DNA of 19,799 nucleotides from JBEBVQ01 sp964636205 (GTDB lineage: Bacteria > Bacteroidota > Bacteroidia > Chitinophagales > Chitinophagaceae), in the NCBI GenBank assembly GCA_964636205.1, contig CAZWPF010000058.1:1-19799 (forward strand), written 5' to 3'. Each line of letters starts with the position of its first letter. The first letter of the stretch is position 1. Below the pieces are notes generated by a model. It did no database searches. It had not been told where the DNA came from and saw only the letters and a list, made by a program, of their open reading frames with translations. Position numbers and translations under genes: made by a program. This document shows, piece after piece, positions 7,258-14,679 of the stretch.

Positions 7258-8580
7258 TTAACGTATCAATACTTGCCGATCGGCATCCAACCTCAACAAT
7301 ATGAATATCAATATGCTGAAGGATAGTAAAGAAGATCCCCCATAGCTCAGGAACGGCAATGTGATCCCGATCACCGGTGCTAACCCAATTGTCATCCCTA
7401 AATTAATGGCGAAGTGAAAGAATAATATGGAGGCCACACAATAACCATAGACCCTACTGAAATCTGATCGCTGTCGCTCGGCTACATATAAAATACGGAG
7501 CATTAAAGTCAGATAAAGCAGAATGAGCACCGCGCTTCCGATAAAGCCAAACTGCTCACCGACTGAACAAAAGATAAAATCGGTATTCTGCTCCGGTACA
7601 AAATCATTCTTGGTTGAAGTACCATTCAAAAAACCTTTACCCATGAAGCCACCTGATCCGATGGCGATTTTAGACTGGCGGACATTATAATCGGAATCGC
7701 GGCTCTTTATCTTCTCATACTTGTCTGCATCTCCAATATATTCTTCAGGTACTTCCTGACCCAACATCGAGTAAATACGTTCGATCTGATAGGTCTTAAG
7801 CATATGCGTAAACACAAAGGGAACCGCTACATGGGTAAACAACAGACTCACCCCCCAGGCACCCAGTAGCAATAAACGTGATGCAGAATTTCGGCGAAGT
7901 GTCCTCCTCACTGCGATTCCAATCAATACAGCCAGGGCAGTGATCAGGATAAATAACAAAGTTCGGTCAACCAACAGCGCACCCAGCGTCAGCGCCACCA
8001 ATAAAAATCCAGAAATCAGTATCGAATTGGGCAGTCCCTCGCGGTACATCACCAGAAAAAACGCGAAGTACACCAATGCCAAACCGGTTTCGTTTTGCAA
8101 GATGATTATGACCGCCGGAGCCAGTGCTATACCTGCGCCGATTAGACGATCGCGCAGAGTTTTGAAATTTGTCTCCGGCAAAGCAAGAAATCGCGCGAGT
8201 GCCAATGAAGTAAAAATCTTACAAATCTCACCCGGCTGAAAAGTGAATCCACCCACACCCAACCAGGAATGCGAGCCTTTAACCGGGGTACCGGCAAAAA
8301 TGGTAATCACCAAGAGAAATAATCCAATAGTGTAGGACAGAAATGCCACCGATGAGAAAAACTTACTATCGGTAAACATGATGATAACTCCCACAAAAAG
8401 GGAAATCCCCCACCACATGGTTTGTTTCATATGACTCTTCCCCATCATAAAAATGCTGGGGTCTGTACTTCTGTATTCTACCGAGAACACCGCTACCAGG
8501 CCAATCAACACGAGTATTACATATAAGAATACCGTGAGCCAGTCCATTCTCGACACAAACGATTTCCTGGTTACATTCAT
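7258..8580 (-). CDS. rodA: Rod shape-determining protein RodA (SEDS glycosyltransferase)
   Basis: A 440-residue polytopic membrane protein of the FtsW/RodA/SpoVE family, the peptidoglycan polymerase that pairs with PBP2 in the elongasome. The signature near the C-terminus, IGLAPVIGITLPFLSYGGSS, is intact (given here as 20 residues). The large periplasmic loop has the RodA-type stretch RQSKIAIGSGGFMGKGF followed by FVPEQNTDFIF. Directly upstream (57 bases) is the partner PBP2 gene. The longer frame starts with GTG at 8589; I prefer the ATG at 8580. No mreBCD genes are visible upstream, unlike the mreBCD-mrdA-rodA order common in the phylum. Confidence 0.93.
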   Translation of the reverse strand: MNVTRKSFVSRMDWLTVFLYVILVLIGLVAVFSVEYRSTDPSIFMMGKSHMKQTMWWGISLFVGVIIMFTDSKFFSSVAFLSYTIGLFLLVITIFAGTPVKGSHSWLGVGGFTFQPGEICKIFTSLALARFLALPETNFKTLRDRLIGAGIALAPAVIIILQNETGLALVYFAFFLVMYREGLPNSILISGFLLVALTLGALLVDRTLLFILITALAVLIGIAVRRTLRRNSASRLLLLGAWGVSLLFTHVAVPFVFTHMLKTYQIERIYSMLGQEVPEEYIGDADKYEKIKSRDSDYNVRQSKIAIGSGGFMGKGFLNGTSTKNDFVPEQNTDFIFCSVGEQFGFIGSAVLILLYLTLMLRILYVAERQRSDFSRVYGYCVASILFFHFAINLGMTIGLAPVIGITLPFLSYGGSSLLSFSILIFILLRLDADRQVLIR

Positions 8581-8638
8581 GATTGACACTAATTATATAA
8601 TTCGGAATCCTCCGTTTATTGTCTGATTAATTATCTGT

Positions 8639-10666
8639 TTACTCCTCAATTCTTAAAAAATACTTTCTGATCAACCGGGTGACCGCAATCGAGTCGAGCG
8701 CACGATCCAGACTATCCTCAGCCTGTTGTCTTGCCAACTTTCTCAAATAACGCTCCTGATCTTTGGCCCGTTGCATGGAATCGAGCACTGCCAGATAGGG
8801 ATTGATCACATTTCCGTTCATCATCCGCTCTTCCAATGGCTTGCGGGAGTCTTTGATGGTATCATTCAGATATTTTTCAATCATCAAGCTCGCGATCGGA
8901 CCGGCCCAGGTGGACCCAAAACCCGCATTCTCAACCACAACCGCAATCGCAATTTTCGGATTCTCCCGGGGGGCAAAAGCTACAAATACGGAGTGATCTT
9001 TCATCTTCATCGCCTGTCCGCGGATATTCGCCTTATTCTCCACAGTTCCGGTTTTTGCACATACTGAAATCCCCTCCAATCGGGCAATTCTGCCGGTACC
9101 GCTTTCCACCACATCTTGCATACCTAATGCCACAATGGCAAATGCTGTATCCGTCACCTTCGATACCACATGTTTCTCCCTGTACGGCGCCAGCACCGGA
9201 TCATCAGGGTCATCGCCTATTGCCTTTACAAAATGGGGGGTATAATAAAATCCGCGATTGGCGATAATGCACATGGCATTGGCCATTTGAAGCGGAGTTT
9301 GCGCTAATTCACCCTGTCCCATTCCCAGGAACACGTTGGTGCAAGAGTTCCAGGAGCCTTTGTACATCCTGTTATAATCGGAAGAATCGTACAAGGTACC
9401 ACCGATCTCATAAGGCAGGTCAACCCCTGTAGGGTGACCGAATCCGAATGCGTACATATATTCATACCACTGCTGCAAACCATTCTTCACGTTGCCGAAT
9501 TTGCGCGCATCGATCGAGAGACGGTAGATATGACTGAAATATGAATTACAAGAATTGGCCAGTGCAACTCTCAGGTTCGCAGAGTGTCCCGGGTTGGAGT
9601 GACTACATCCGATTCTCCTGCCGCAAGCATAATAGCCCCCGCCGCATGGGTATCCCCAGGATGGCGTGATCACACCTATATCCAATGCGATCAAGGCCGT
9701 AAGCGGCTTTTGAGTAGAACCCGGATTATAAAACGCCTTCATAGCTCTGTTGAACAGAGGTTTGGCCGGATCCATGTACATTTTAGAGAAATTGCGCGAC
9801 CGCTCGCTACCCCGGAGCAGGTTGGGATCGTAACCCGGACTGCTTACCATTGCCAAAATACCTCCGGTAGAGGGCTCAATAGCTACAATGCTCCCCAACT
9901 TATTCGCCATTAGTCGCTCTCCATACTCTTGCAGTTGGGCATCAAGATGCAATTTCAAGCTTTTACCTGCGATAGCAGGCGTATCTAGCCGCCCCTGCAT
10001 ATATGGATCGCGAGGACGGTTGAAATTATCCCGTTCAAAAAAATGTACCCCGCGCTGTCCGCGCAAAACCTCTTCGTAAGTCAGTTCCAATCCGTCGATG
10101 CCCACATAATCTCCCTGCCGGTAAGAGGCAAACCGCTCCTTCTTCAGCATACTTGCCGAAACCTCTCCGATATATCCCAGTACCACACCGGCACTGGGTC
10201 GGGGATAACTCCGGATAGAACGCTCCACCAATTGAAATCCCGGAAAAGCATACTGATTCTCCAGAAAACGAGCAGTCTGTTGCTCATTCAATTGAGATAT
10301 AAATACACTTTGCCGGCGGGGACCATTTTGGAATTTAATTGCCTTTTCGATCATCTTACCGTACCGCGCGGTATCCAGATCGAGCATCCGACAGAAGGTA
10401 AATGTATCTATATTCCGGTCCACCTCACTGGGAGTGACCATCAAATCGTAAATCGGCTGATTGAAACACAATACACTATCATTGCGATCGTATATAATAC
10501 CACGGGGCGGATACACCACCTTTCTATAGATGGCGATATCATTGGCCATAATTTTATACTTCTCTTCAAACAATTGAAGAAAAAGGAGCCGTATCAGGAT
10601 AACCAGAGCTACCCCTATAAAGATCCCGGCAACAATGAATCGACGCGGATTTGCCGCATTGGACAT
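8639..10666 (-). CDS. mrdA: Penicillin-binding protein 2 (elongation transpeptidase)
   Basis: A 675-residue class B PBP that cross-links peptidoglycan with RodA during side-wall growth. It is anchored by one N-terminal helix (about 10-30) with the rest in the periplasm. The dimerisation domain begins with PPRGIIYDRN (53-62), the usual N-terminal PBP2 box. The transpeptidase domain has STQK with nucleophile Ser317 and Lys320, SCN at 372-374, and KTGT at 538-541, so it should be active. Residues 341-361 hold three Cys and two His (Cys341, Cys348, Cys354, His356, His361), discussed as a finding. The C-terminus is a charged tail of about 70 residues after VVVENAGFG. It is the first gene of the operon, with a strong upstream promoter at 10699-10731. 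Confidence 0.94.
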   Translation of the reverse strand: MSNAANPRRFIVAGIFIGVALVILIRLLFLQLFEEKYKIMANDIAIYRKVVYPPRGIIYDRNDSVLCFNQPIYDLMVTPSEVDRNIDTFTFCRMLDLDTARYGKMIEKAIKFQNGPRRQSVFISQLNEQQTARFLENQYAFPGFQLVERSIRSYPRPSAGVVLGYIGEVSASMLKKERFASYRQGDYVGIDGLELTYEEVLRGQRGVHFFERDNFNRPRDPYMQGRLDTPAIAGKSLKLHLDAQLQEYGERLMANKLGSIVAIEPSTGGILAMVSSPGYDPNLLRGSERSRNFSKMYMDPAKPLFNRAMKAFYNPGSTQKPLTALIALDIGVITPSWGYPCGGGYYACGRRIGCSHSNPGHSANLRVALANSCNSYFSHIYRLSIDARKFGNVKNGLQQWYEYMYAFGFGHPTGVDLPYEIGGTLYDSSDYNRMYKGSWNSCTNVFLGMGQGELAQTPLQMANAMCIIANRGFYYTPHFVKAIGDDPDDPVLAPYREKHVVSKVTDTAFAIVALGMQDVVESGTGRIARLEGISVCAKTGTVENKANIRGQAMKMKDHSVFVAFAPRENPKIAIAVVVENAGFGSTWAGPIASLMIEKYLNDTIKDSRKPLEERMMNGNVINPYLAVLDSMQRAKDQERYLRKLARQQAEDSLDRALDSIAVTRLIRKYFLRIEE

Positions 10667-10698
10667 GGGCTAACAGTTATGATAAAAGGAAACCGACA

Positions 10699-10731
10699 CA
10701 AACCTATATCAAAAAACGGATTTTACCCAAA
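10699..10731 (-). promoter_or_regulatory. Promoter of the mrdA-rodA operon
   Basis: On the minus strand a -33 TTTG (10728-10731) is followed after 21 bases by the -7 box TAGGTTTG (10699-10706), an essentially ideal Bacteroidota sigma-ABfr promoter. The box ends 32 bases before the mrdA ATG, giving a leader of about 25 bases. Confidence 0.7.
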
Positions 10732-10852
10732 GGGGTACCGGTATATCCCATTTACTAATATCGGGATTTTATTTAGAGCGGAATAATGATTTTTTAACAG
10801 TTTATGAATGAAACCCGAACGCCTTTAACAATTTCATATCGAATATCAGCGA

Positions 10853-10860
10853 TAAATTTG
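10853..10860 (+). promoter_or_regulatory. -7 box for the HtrA-type protease gene
   Basis: TAAATTTG, a full TAnnTTTG match, lies 26 bases before the ATG at 10887. T-rich sequence lies upstream near the expected -33 position (TTT at 10824-10826 and 10832-10834), but neither has ideal spacing. It is divergent from the mrdA promoter within the same 220-base gap. Confidence 0.5.
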
Positions 10861-10886
10861 TTTCATCCTAAAAAAACTACACAGCT

Positions 10887-12374
10887 ATGAGATTCAGAAT
10901 AATTCCGGTTATTTTGACGGCTGCCGTCACCTCTCTAATTACATTATATATTGCCGATCATTCCAGACCGGCATCTTTGTCTTCTACCGCAGATTCGCAC
11001 CGTCCTCCGGTGAATTTCGCGAATTTCAGCGGAGCGGCTCGAGTCGCAGGAGCTGCCCCAATTGATTTCCAGCCGGCAGCAGAGGCTGCGGTAGAAGCGG
11101 TGGTGCACGTTAAGACCACAAAAAAAGCGCGTACCGTAGTTGCAAAAGATCCCAGAGCTGAATTATTTGGCGATGACTTTTTTGGAGAATTCTTCGGTCG
11201 CCGACAATACTATATACCTCCCCAAATGGGCGCAGGATCAGGGGTTTTGATTTCTCCAGAGGGTCATATTGTCACCAATAACCATGTAATTGCCGGTGCC
11301 GACGAGGTTACGGTGACTTTTAATAATCGTTATACTACTCAAGCTAAAGTAATCGGGACAGATCCGTCTACGGATATTGCCCTTTTGAAAATCCAGGAGA
11401 CCGGATTACCCTATATGGAATTTGGCAATAGCGATGAAGTAAGACTGGGTCAGTGGGTATTGGCAGTCGGTTACCCACTCACCCTCGATGCTACAGTTAC
11501 CGCCGGTATCGTAAGTGCCAAAAGTCGCTCTCTGGGTATCAACCGCACGCAATCGGCACATGCTATAGAATCTTTCATCCAGACCGATGCTGCCGTAAAC
11601 CCCGGTAACAGTGGCGGCGCACTCGTCAATACCAGCGGTCAATTGATCGGAATAAATTCCGCGATCGCCTCGCCCACCGGTTCATATGCAGGTTACTCTT
11701 ATGCCATCCCTGCCAATATCGTTAGAAAAGTTACCAACGACCTCCTTCAATATGGGTCCGTACAACGCGCTTATCTCGGCATCGAATACCGCGAACGAAA
11801 ATCATTGAGCAGAGAAGAATTGGATGCGATAGGTGTGGACCATCTCGATGGGGTGTTTGTTGAAAATGTGATGCCCGGAAGCGGAGCCGAAAAAGCGGGA
11901 CTGAAAAAAGGGGACTTTATTACCAAGATAAATGGCGTGGATATCCGCACCGAGCCAGAATTATTAGAACAAATCGCTCGTTTTAAACCGGGAGATCATA
12001 TTAGTCTAACCTACATCCGGAGCGGAAAAACACATGCTGCCACTGTGGAATTAAGAAATTTGGAAGGCACAACGGCTATCATTAAAAAGGACGCTCCCGC
12101 TACTGTGATGGGTGCAGGGATCCGACCGCTTACCAATCAGGAGAAGAATAATCTGGGTATCAAAGAAGGAGTTGTAGTAACCGATCCCGGCAACGGCGTC
12201 ATCGGCAGTCAAACCCAAATTCGAAAAGGCTTTATCATCACCCATATAAACGAAAATGCAATTCGATCAATAACCGATCTGCAGCAGGCTTTGAGTCAAA
12301 AGGGACATATCCAGATTGCCGGCTTCTACCCGGGTCAGAAGGGGAAATATTATTACGGACTGAACATTCCTTAG
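10887..12374 (+). CDS. htrA: Do/DegQ-type periplasmic serine protease (HtrA family)
   Basis: A 495-residue protease/chaperone acting on misfolded envelope proteins. An N-terminal hydrophobic segment (about 4-22) acts as signal peptide or anchor. The trypsin-like domain has the full triad: His133 in GHIVTNNHVI, Asp163 in STDIALLKI and Ser242 in NPGNSGGAL. Two PDZ domains follow, PDZ1 about 292-390 (AYLGIEYRE onward, with GAEKAGLKKGDFITKING) and a more divergent PDZ2 about 400-490, as in Deg proteins that form trimers and larger cages. The loop after residue 90 (FGDDFFGEFFG) is a typical LA-loop-like Phe-rich insert. It is a single-gene unit with its own -7 box and a terminator, next to the wall-synthesis operon but on the other strand. 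Confidence 0.94.
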   Translation: MRFRIIPVILTAAVTSLITLYIADHSRPASLSSTADSHRPPVNFANFSGAARVAGAAPIDFQPAAEAAVEAVVHVKTTKKARTVVAKDPRAELFGDDFFGEFFGRRQYYIPPQMGAGSGVLISPEGHIVTNNHVIAGADEVTVTFNNRYTTQAKVIGTDPSTDIALLKIQETGLPYMEFGNSDEVRLGQWVLAVGYPLTLDATVTAGIVSAKSRSLGINRTQSAHAIESFIQTDAAVNPGNSGGALVNTSGQLIGINSAIASPTGSYAGYSYAIPANIVRKVTNDLLQYGSVQRAYLGIEYRERKSLSREELDAIGVDHLDGVFVENVMPGSGAEKAGLKKGDFITKINGVDIRTEPELLEQIARFKPGDHISLTYIRSGKTHAATVELRNLEGTTAIIKKDAPATVMGAGIRPLTNQEKNNLGIKEGVVVTDPGNGVIGSQTQIRKGFIITHINENAIRSITDLQQALSQKGHIQIAGFYPGQKGKYYYGLNIP

Positions 12375-12419
12375 GATAATAATAAGTAGCGGCTATATTG
12401 GACACTATCCAACAAATTC

Positions 12420-12451
12420 AGAATGCCCTTTTGTCGGGGCATTCTTTTTTT
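12420..12451 (+). terminator. Intrinsic terminator after htrA
   Basis: A 9-bp stem (12420-12428 with 12437-12445, core GAATGCCC/GGGCATTC) encloses an 8-base loop and runs into seven T residues ending at 12451. It lies 46 bases past the htrA stop. Confidence 0.88.
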
Positions 12452-12534
12452 ATTACCTTAAGCATTGCTATTGATAATTTTACCGAATATTTGCAGCAGC
12501 ATTCAATAATTAATCCAAGAAATCATAAACCTCT

Positions 12535-13680
12535 GTGAAGTCAGTCTATATAACGAAACTATCCAAATGCCTGCCTAACACCCCTGTCGCAAATGATGAA
12601 ATGGAGTCGGTGCTCGGCATGGTCGCTAACAAACCGTCAAAAGCCCGCGCCATAGTATTGAGAAACAACGGGATTAAATCCAGGTACTATGCTTTTCGAG
12701 ATGGCAAAAGCACACATACCAATCACGAACTTGCAGCGATAGCTATCAAAAATTTGTTTCAAGATCCGAGTGATCTCTCCAGCATTGACCTGATTGCAGC
12801 GGGGACCACTTCACCCGAACAATTGTTGCCTTCGCATGCAGCGATGATTCATGGAGTGCTGGGCACTAACAAGGCAATAGAATTACTTTCTGCTTCCGGC
12901 GCCTGCTGCAGCGGGATCCAAGCTATGAAATATGCTTACACCGCTGTTGCCGCAGGATTAAGTCTGAACGCCGTCAGTTGTGGATCCGAAAAGCTCAGCA
13001 GCTGGATGCACGCCTCCCGATTTGAGCCGGAATTGAGCAACCTAAAGCAATTGGAGGAGAACCCTTACCTAGCTTTCGAAAAGGATTTCCTTCGTTGGAT
13101 GCTCAGCGATGGAGCAGGTGCCGCGTTTCTGCAGCCCGAACCCGCCACGGATCATATTTCTCTTAAAATAGAATGGATCGAAATCACCTCCTTTGCACAC
13201 GAACTCGAAGTTTGCATGTACGCAGGGGGAGTAAAAGATGGAAAAGAACTGATTGGTTGGAACGATCTGGAAACCGATAGTTGGTTGGACAAAAGCGTAT
13301 TTGCGCTCAAACAAGACACTCGCCTGTTAGGCGAAAATATAGTCAAACTGGGCGGTGAATACCTGGCAACTTTGATGCAGAAACATAGTTTGACCAGTGG
13401 TCAGGTCGACTATTTCCTGCCACATATGTCGAGCGAGTTTTTCAAATTGCCGATTCAGGAACATCTAAGGAAGGCAGGCATGGATCTGCCTTTGGACAAA
13501 TGGTTCTTCAACCTCCCTTATGTAGGGAACGTGGGCAGTGCATCACCATATCTGATGTTGGAAGAATTATTCCATAGTGGCAAACTGAAAGTCGGAGACC
13601 GCCTATTGGTGATGGTTCCGGAAAGTGCTCGTTTCTCCTATGCTTATCTTTATTTAACTGTTACCGGACCGACTGAGTAA
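12535..13680 (+). CDS. darB: KAS III-like ketoacyl synthase (DarB-type)
   Basis: A 381-residue thiolase-fold condensing enzyme. The catalytic triad of the FabH group is visible: Cys125 in GACCSG, His297 in LPHMSS and Asn332 in GNVGSA. By homology and neighbourhood it belongs to the DarB-like ketosynthases, which in dialkylresorcinol and flexirubin pathways join two acyl chains by a double condensation (established for characterised relatives, inferred here). The start is a GTG: an in-frame TAA lies just upstream and the family begins at this point (MKSVYITKLSK), so no ATG alternative fits. Two bases separate its stop from the next ATG, so it is translationally linked to the DarA-like gene. 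No acyl carrier protein or aryl-polyene gene is visible nearby. Confidence 0.82.
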   Translation: MKSVYITKLSKCLPNTPVANDEMESVLGMVANKPSKARAIVLRNNGIKSRYYAFRDGKSTHTNHELAAIAIKNLFQDPSDLSSIDLIAAGTTSPEQLLPSHAAMIHGVLGTNKAIELLSASGACCSGIQAMKYAYTAVAAGLSLNAVSCGSEKLSSWMHASRFEPELSNLKQLEENPYLAFEKDFLRWMLSDGAGAAFLQPEPATDHISLKIEWIEITSFAHELEVCMYAGGVKDGKELIGWNDLETDSWLDKSVFALKQDTRLLGENIVKLGGEYLATLMQKHSLTSGQVDYFLPHMSSEFFKLPIQEHLRKAGMDLPLDKWFFNLPYVGNVGSASPYLMLEELFHSGKLKVGDRLLVMVPESARFSYAYLYLTVTGPTE

Positions 13681-13682
13681 TT

Positions 13683-14618
13683 ATGACTGAACAGCCCAGA
13701 ATTCTGATTCTATACTATTCTCAAACCGGTCAGTTACGGAACATTCTGGATCGACTGGCAGAGCCGATGCTGGAAGCAGCCATTGTTGATTTTGTATCGA
13801 TTGAACCGGCAAAACCATTTCCATTCCCTTGGAAGGCCTTCGATTTTTTTGACACCATGCCCGAAACGGTCAAGAGATTAGCCATACCTATGCAACCTTT
13901 ACCGGAATGGGTGTGGCAGCATGAATACGATTTGGTGATTCTGGGATATCAACCCTGGTTTTTAAATCCTTCACTGCCGATCAGCTCCTTTCTAAAAGAC
14001 AGTGAGGCAGCTCGATTACTTCGAGGCAAACCGGTCGTTACCGTGATTGGCAGTCGCAATATGTGGCTGCATGCACAAGAAAAAATTAAAGAAGACCTGA
14101 CTGTAATCAATGCTGAGCTAGTGGGCAATATCGCTCTCACCGATAAAAGTCCGAATCTCGTTTCTACCTTAACCATTATCAGATGGTTGTTTAATGGACG
14201 GAAAGAAGCTTCGGGATTTTTACCCGCTGCAGGAATCCGGGATGAAGACATCCGAGCTGTCAGCCGCTTTGCTGCCCCTATAATAACTCATCTGAAAGAA
14301 AGAAGATTAGCGCAGTTACAAAAGAATCTATTGGCTTCGGGCGCGATACAATTAAAACCCGGATTAGTATTGCTGGAGCGGAGGGGTATTCGAAATTTCA
14401 GGAAATGGGCAGATTATATCCGGGCGAAAGGCGGACCTGCAGATCCGGCGAGAGCGGGAAGGGTGAATCTATTCAAAAGATTATTAATTGTTGCGATATT
14501 TATCCTCTCTCCTGTCAGTTCGACGCTTGCATTTATCCAAACCCGATTGCACATCAAAAAACTAAGAGATGATGTACGATATTTTGAAGGGGTGGATTAC
14601 GAAATGAATAGAATTTGA
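13683..14618 (+). CDS. darA: DarA-like dialkylresorcinol enzyme, flavodoxin-like N-terminus
   Basis: A 311-residue protein of the family annotated in Bacteroidota as dialkylresorcinol condensing enzyme DarA. The N-terminal half is flavodoxin-like: ILILYYSQTGQL (7-18) looks like an FMN phosphate-binding loop, followed by DLVILGYQPWF (83-93) and VVTVIGSRNMW (118-128). In characterised systems DarA is reported to aromatise the cyclohexanedione made by DarB, which suits a flavin site. The C-terminus has one or two hydrophobic helices (about 264-288) before a charged tail, implying membrane association near the lipid product. It is the second gene of a two-gene unit ending at a strong terminator. 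The pairing is typical; absence of the rest of a flexirubin cluster is the odd point. Confidence 0.8.
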   Translation: MTEQPRILILYYSQTGQLRNILDRLAEPMLEAAIVDFVSIEPAKPFPFPWKAFDFFDTMPETVKRLAIPMQPLPEWVWQHEYDLVILGYQPWFLNPSLPISSFLKDSEAARLLRGKPVVTVIGSRNMWLHAQEKIKEDLTVINAELVGNIALTDKSPNLVSTLTIIRWLFNGRKEASGFLPAAGIRDEDIRAVSRFAAPIITHLKERRLAQLQKNLLASGAIQLKPGLVLLERRGIRNFRKWADYIRAKGGPADPARAGRVNLFKRLLIVAIFILSPVSSTLAFIQTRLHIKKLRDDVRYFEGVDYEMNRI

Positions 14619-14623
14619 TCAAT

Positions 14624-14659
14624 AAAAAAAACGTCCCAGAAACCTGAGACGTTTTTTTT
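14624..14659. terminator. Bidirectional terminator between darA-like and POT genes
   Basis: Eight A residues plus CGTC (14624-14635) pair with GACG plus eight T residues (14648-14659). The inner stem continues after one mismatch (CAG/CTG) to an AAAC loop. It starts 6 bases after the darA-like stop and ends about 20 bases before the end of the convergent transporter gene, and has a T-run on each strand. Confidence 0.88.
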
Positions 14660-14679
14660 ATTTAGGAGCATCCGAACAA

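Noticed and set aside
7253..7260. TAACTTTG on the minus strand directly before the MBL start, overlapping the rodA stop
   Set aside because: It matches TAnnTTTG but has no -33 element, lies inside a tight operon and uses the stop codon itself. With six fixed positions such matches are expected several times by chance in a window of this size.
10043..10786. Long plus-strand open frame of 247 codons opposite mrdA
   Set aside because: It lies antisense to a gene with all PBP2 catalytic motifs, and its product is low-similarity, His/Ile/Arg-rich shadow sequence without a recognisable domain.
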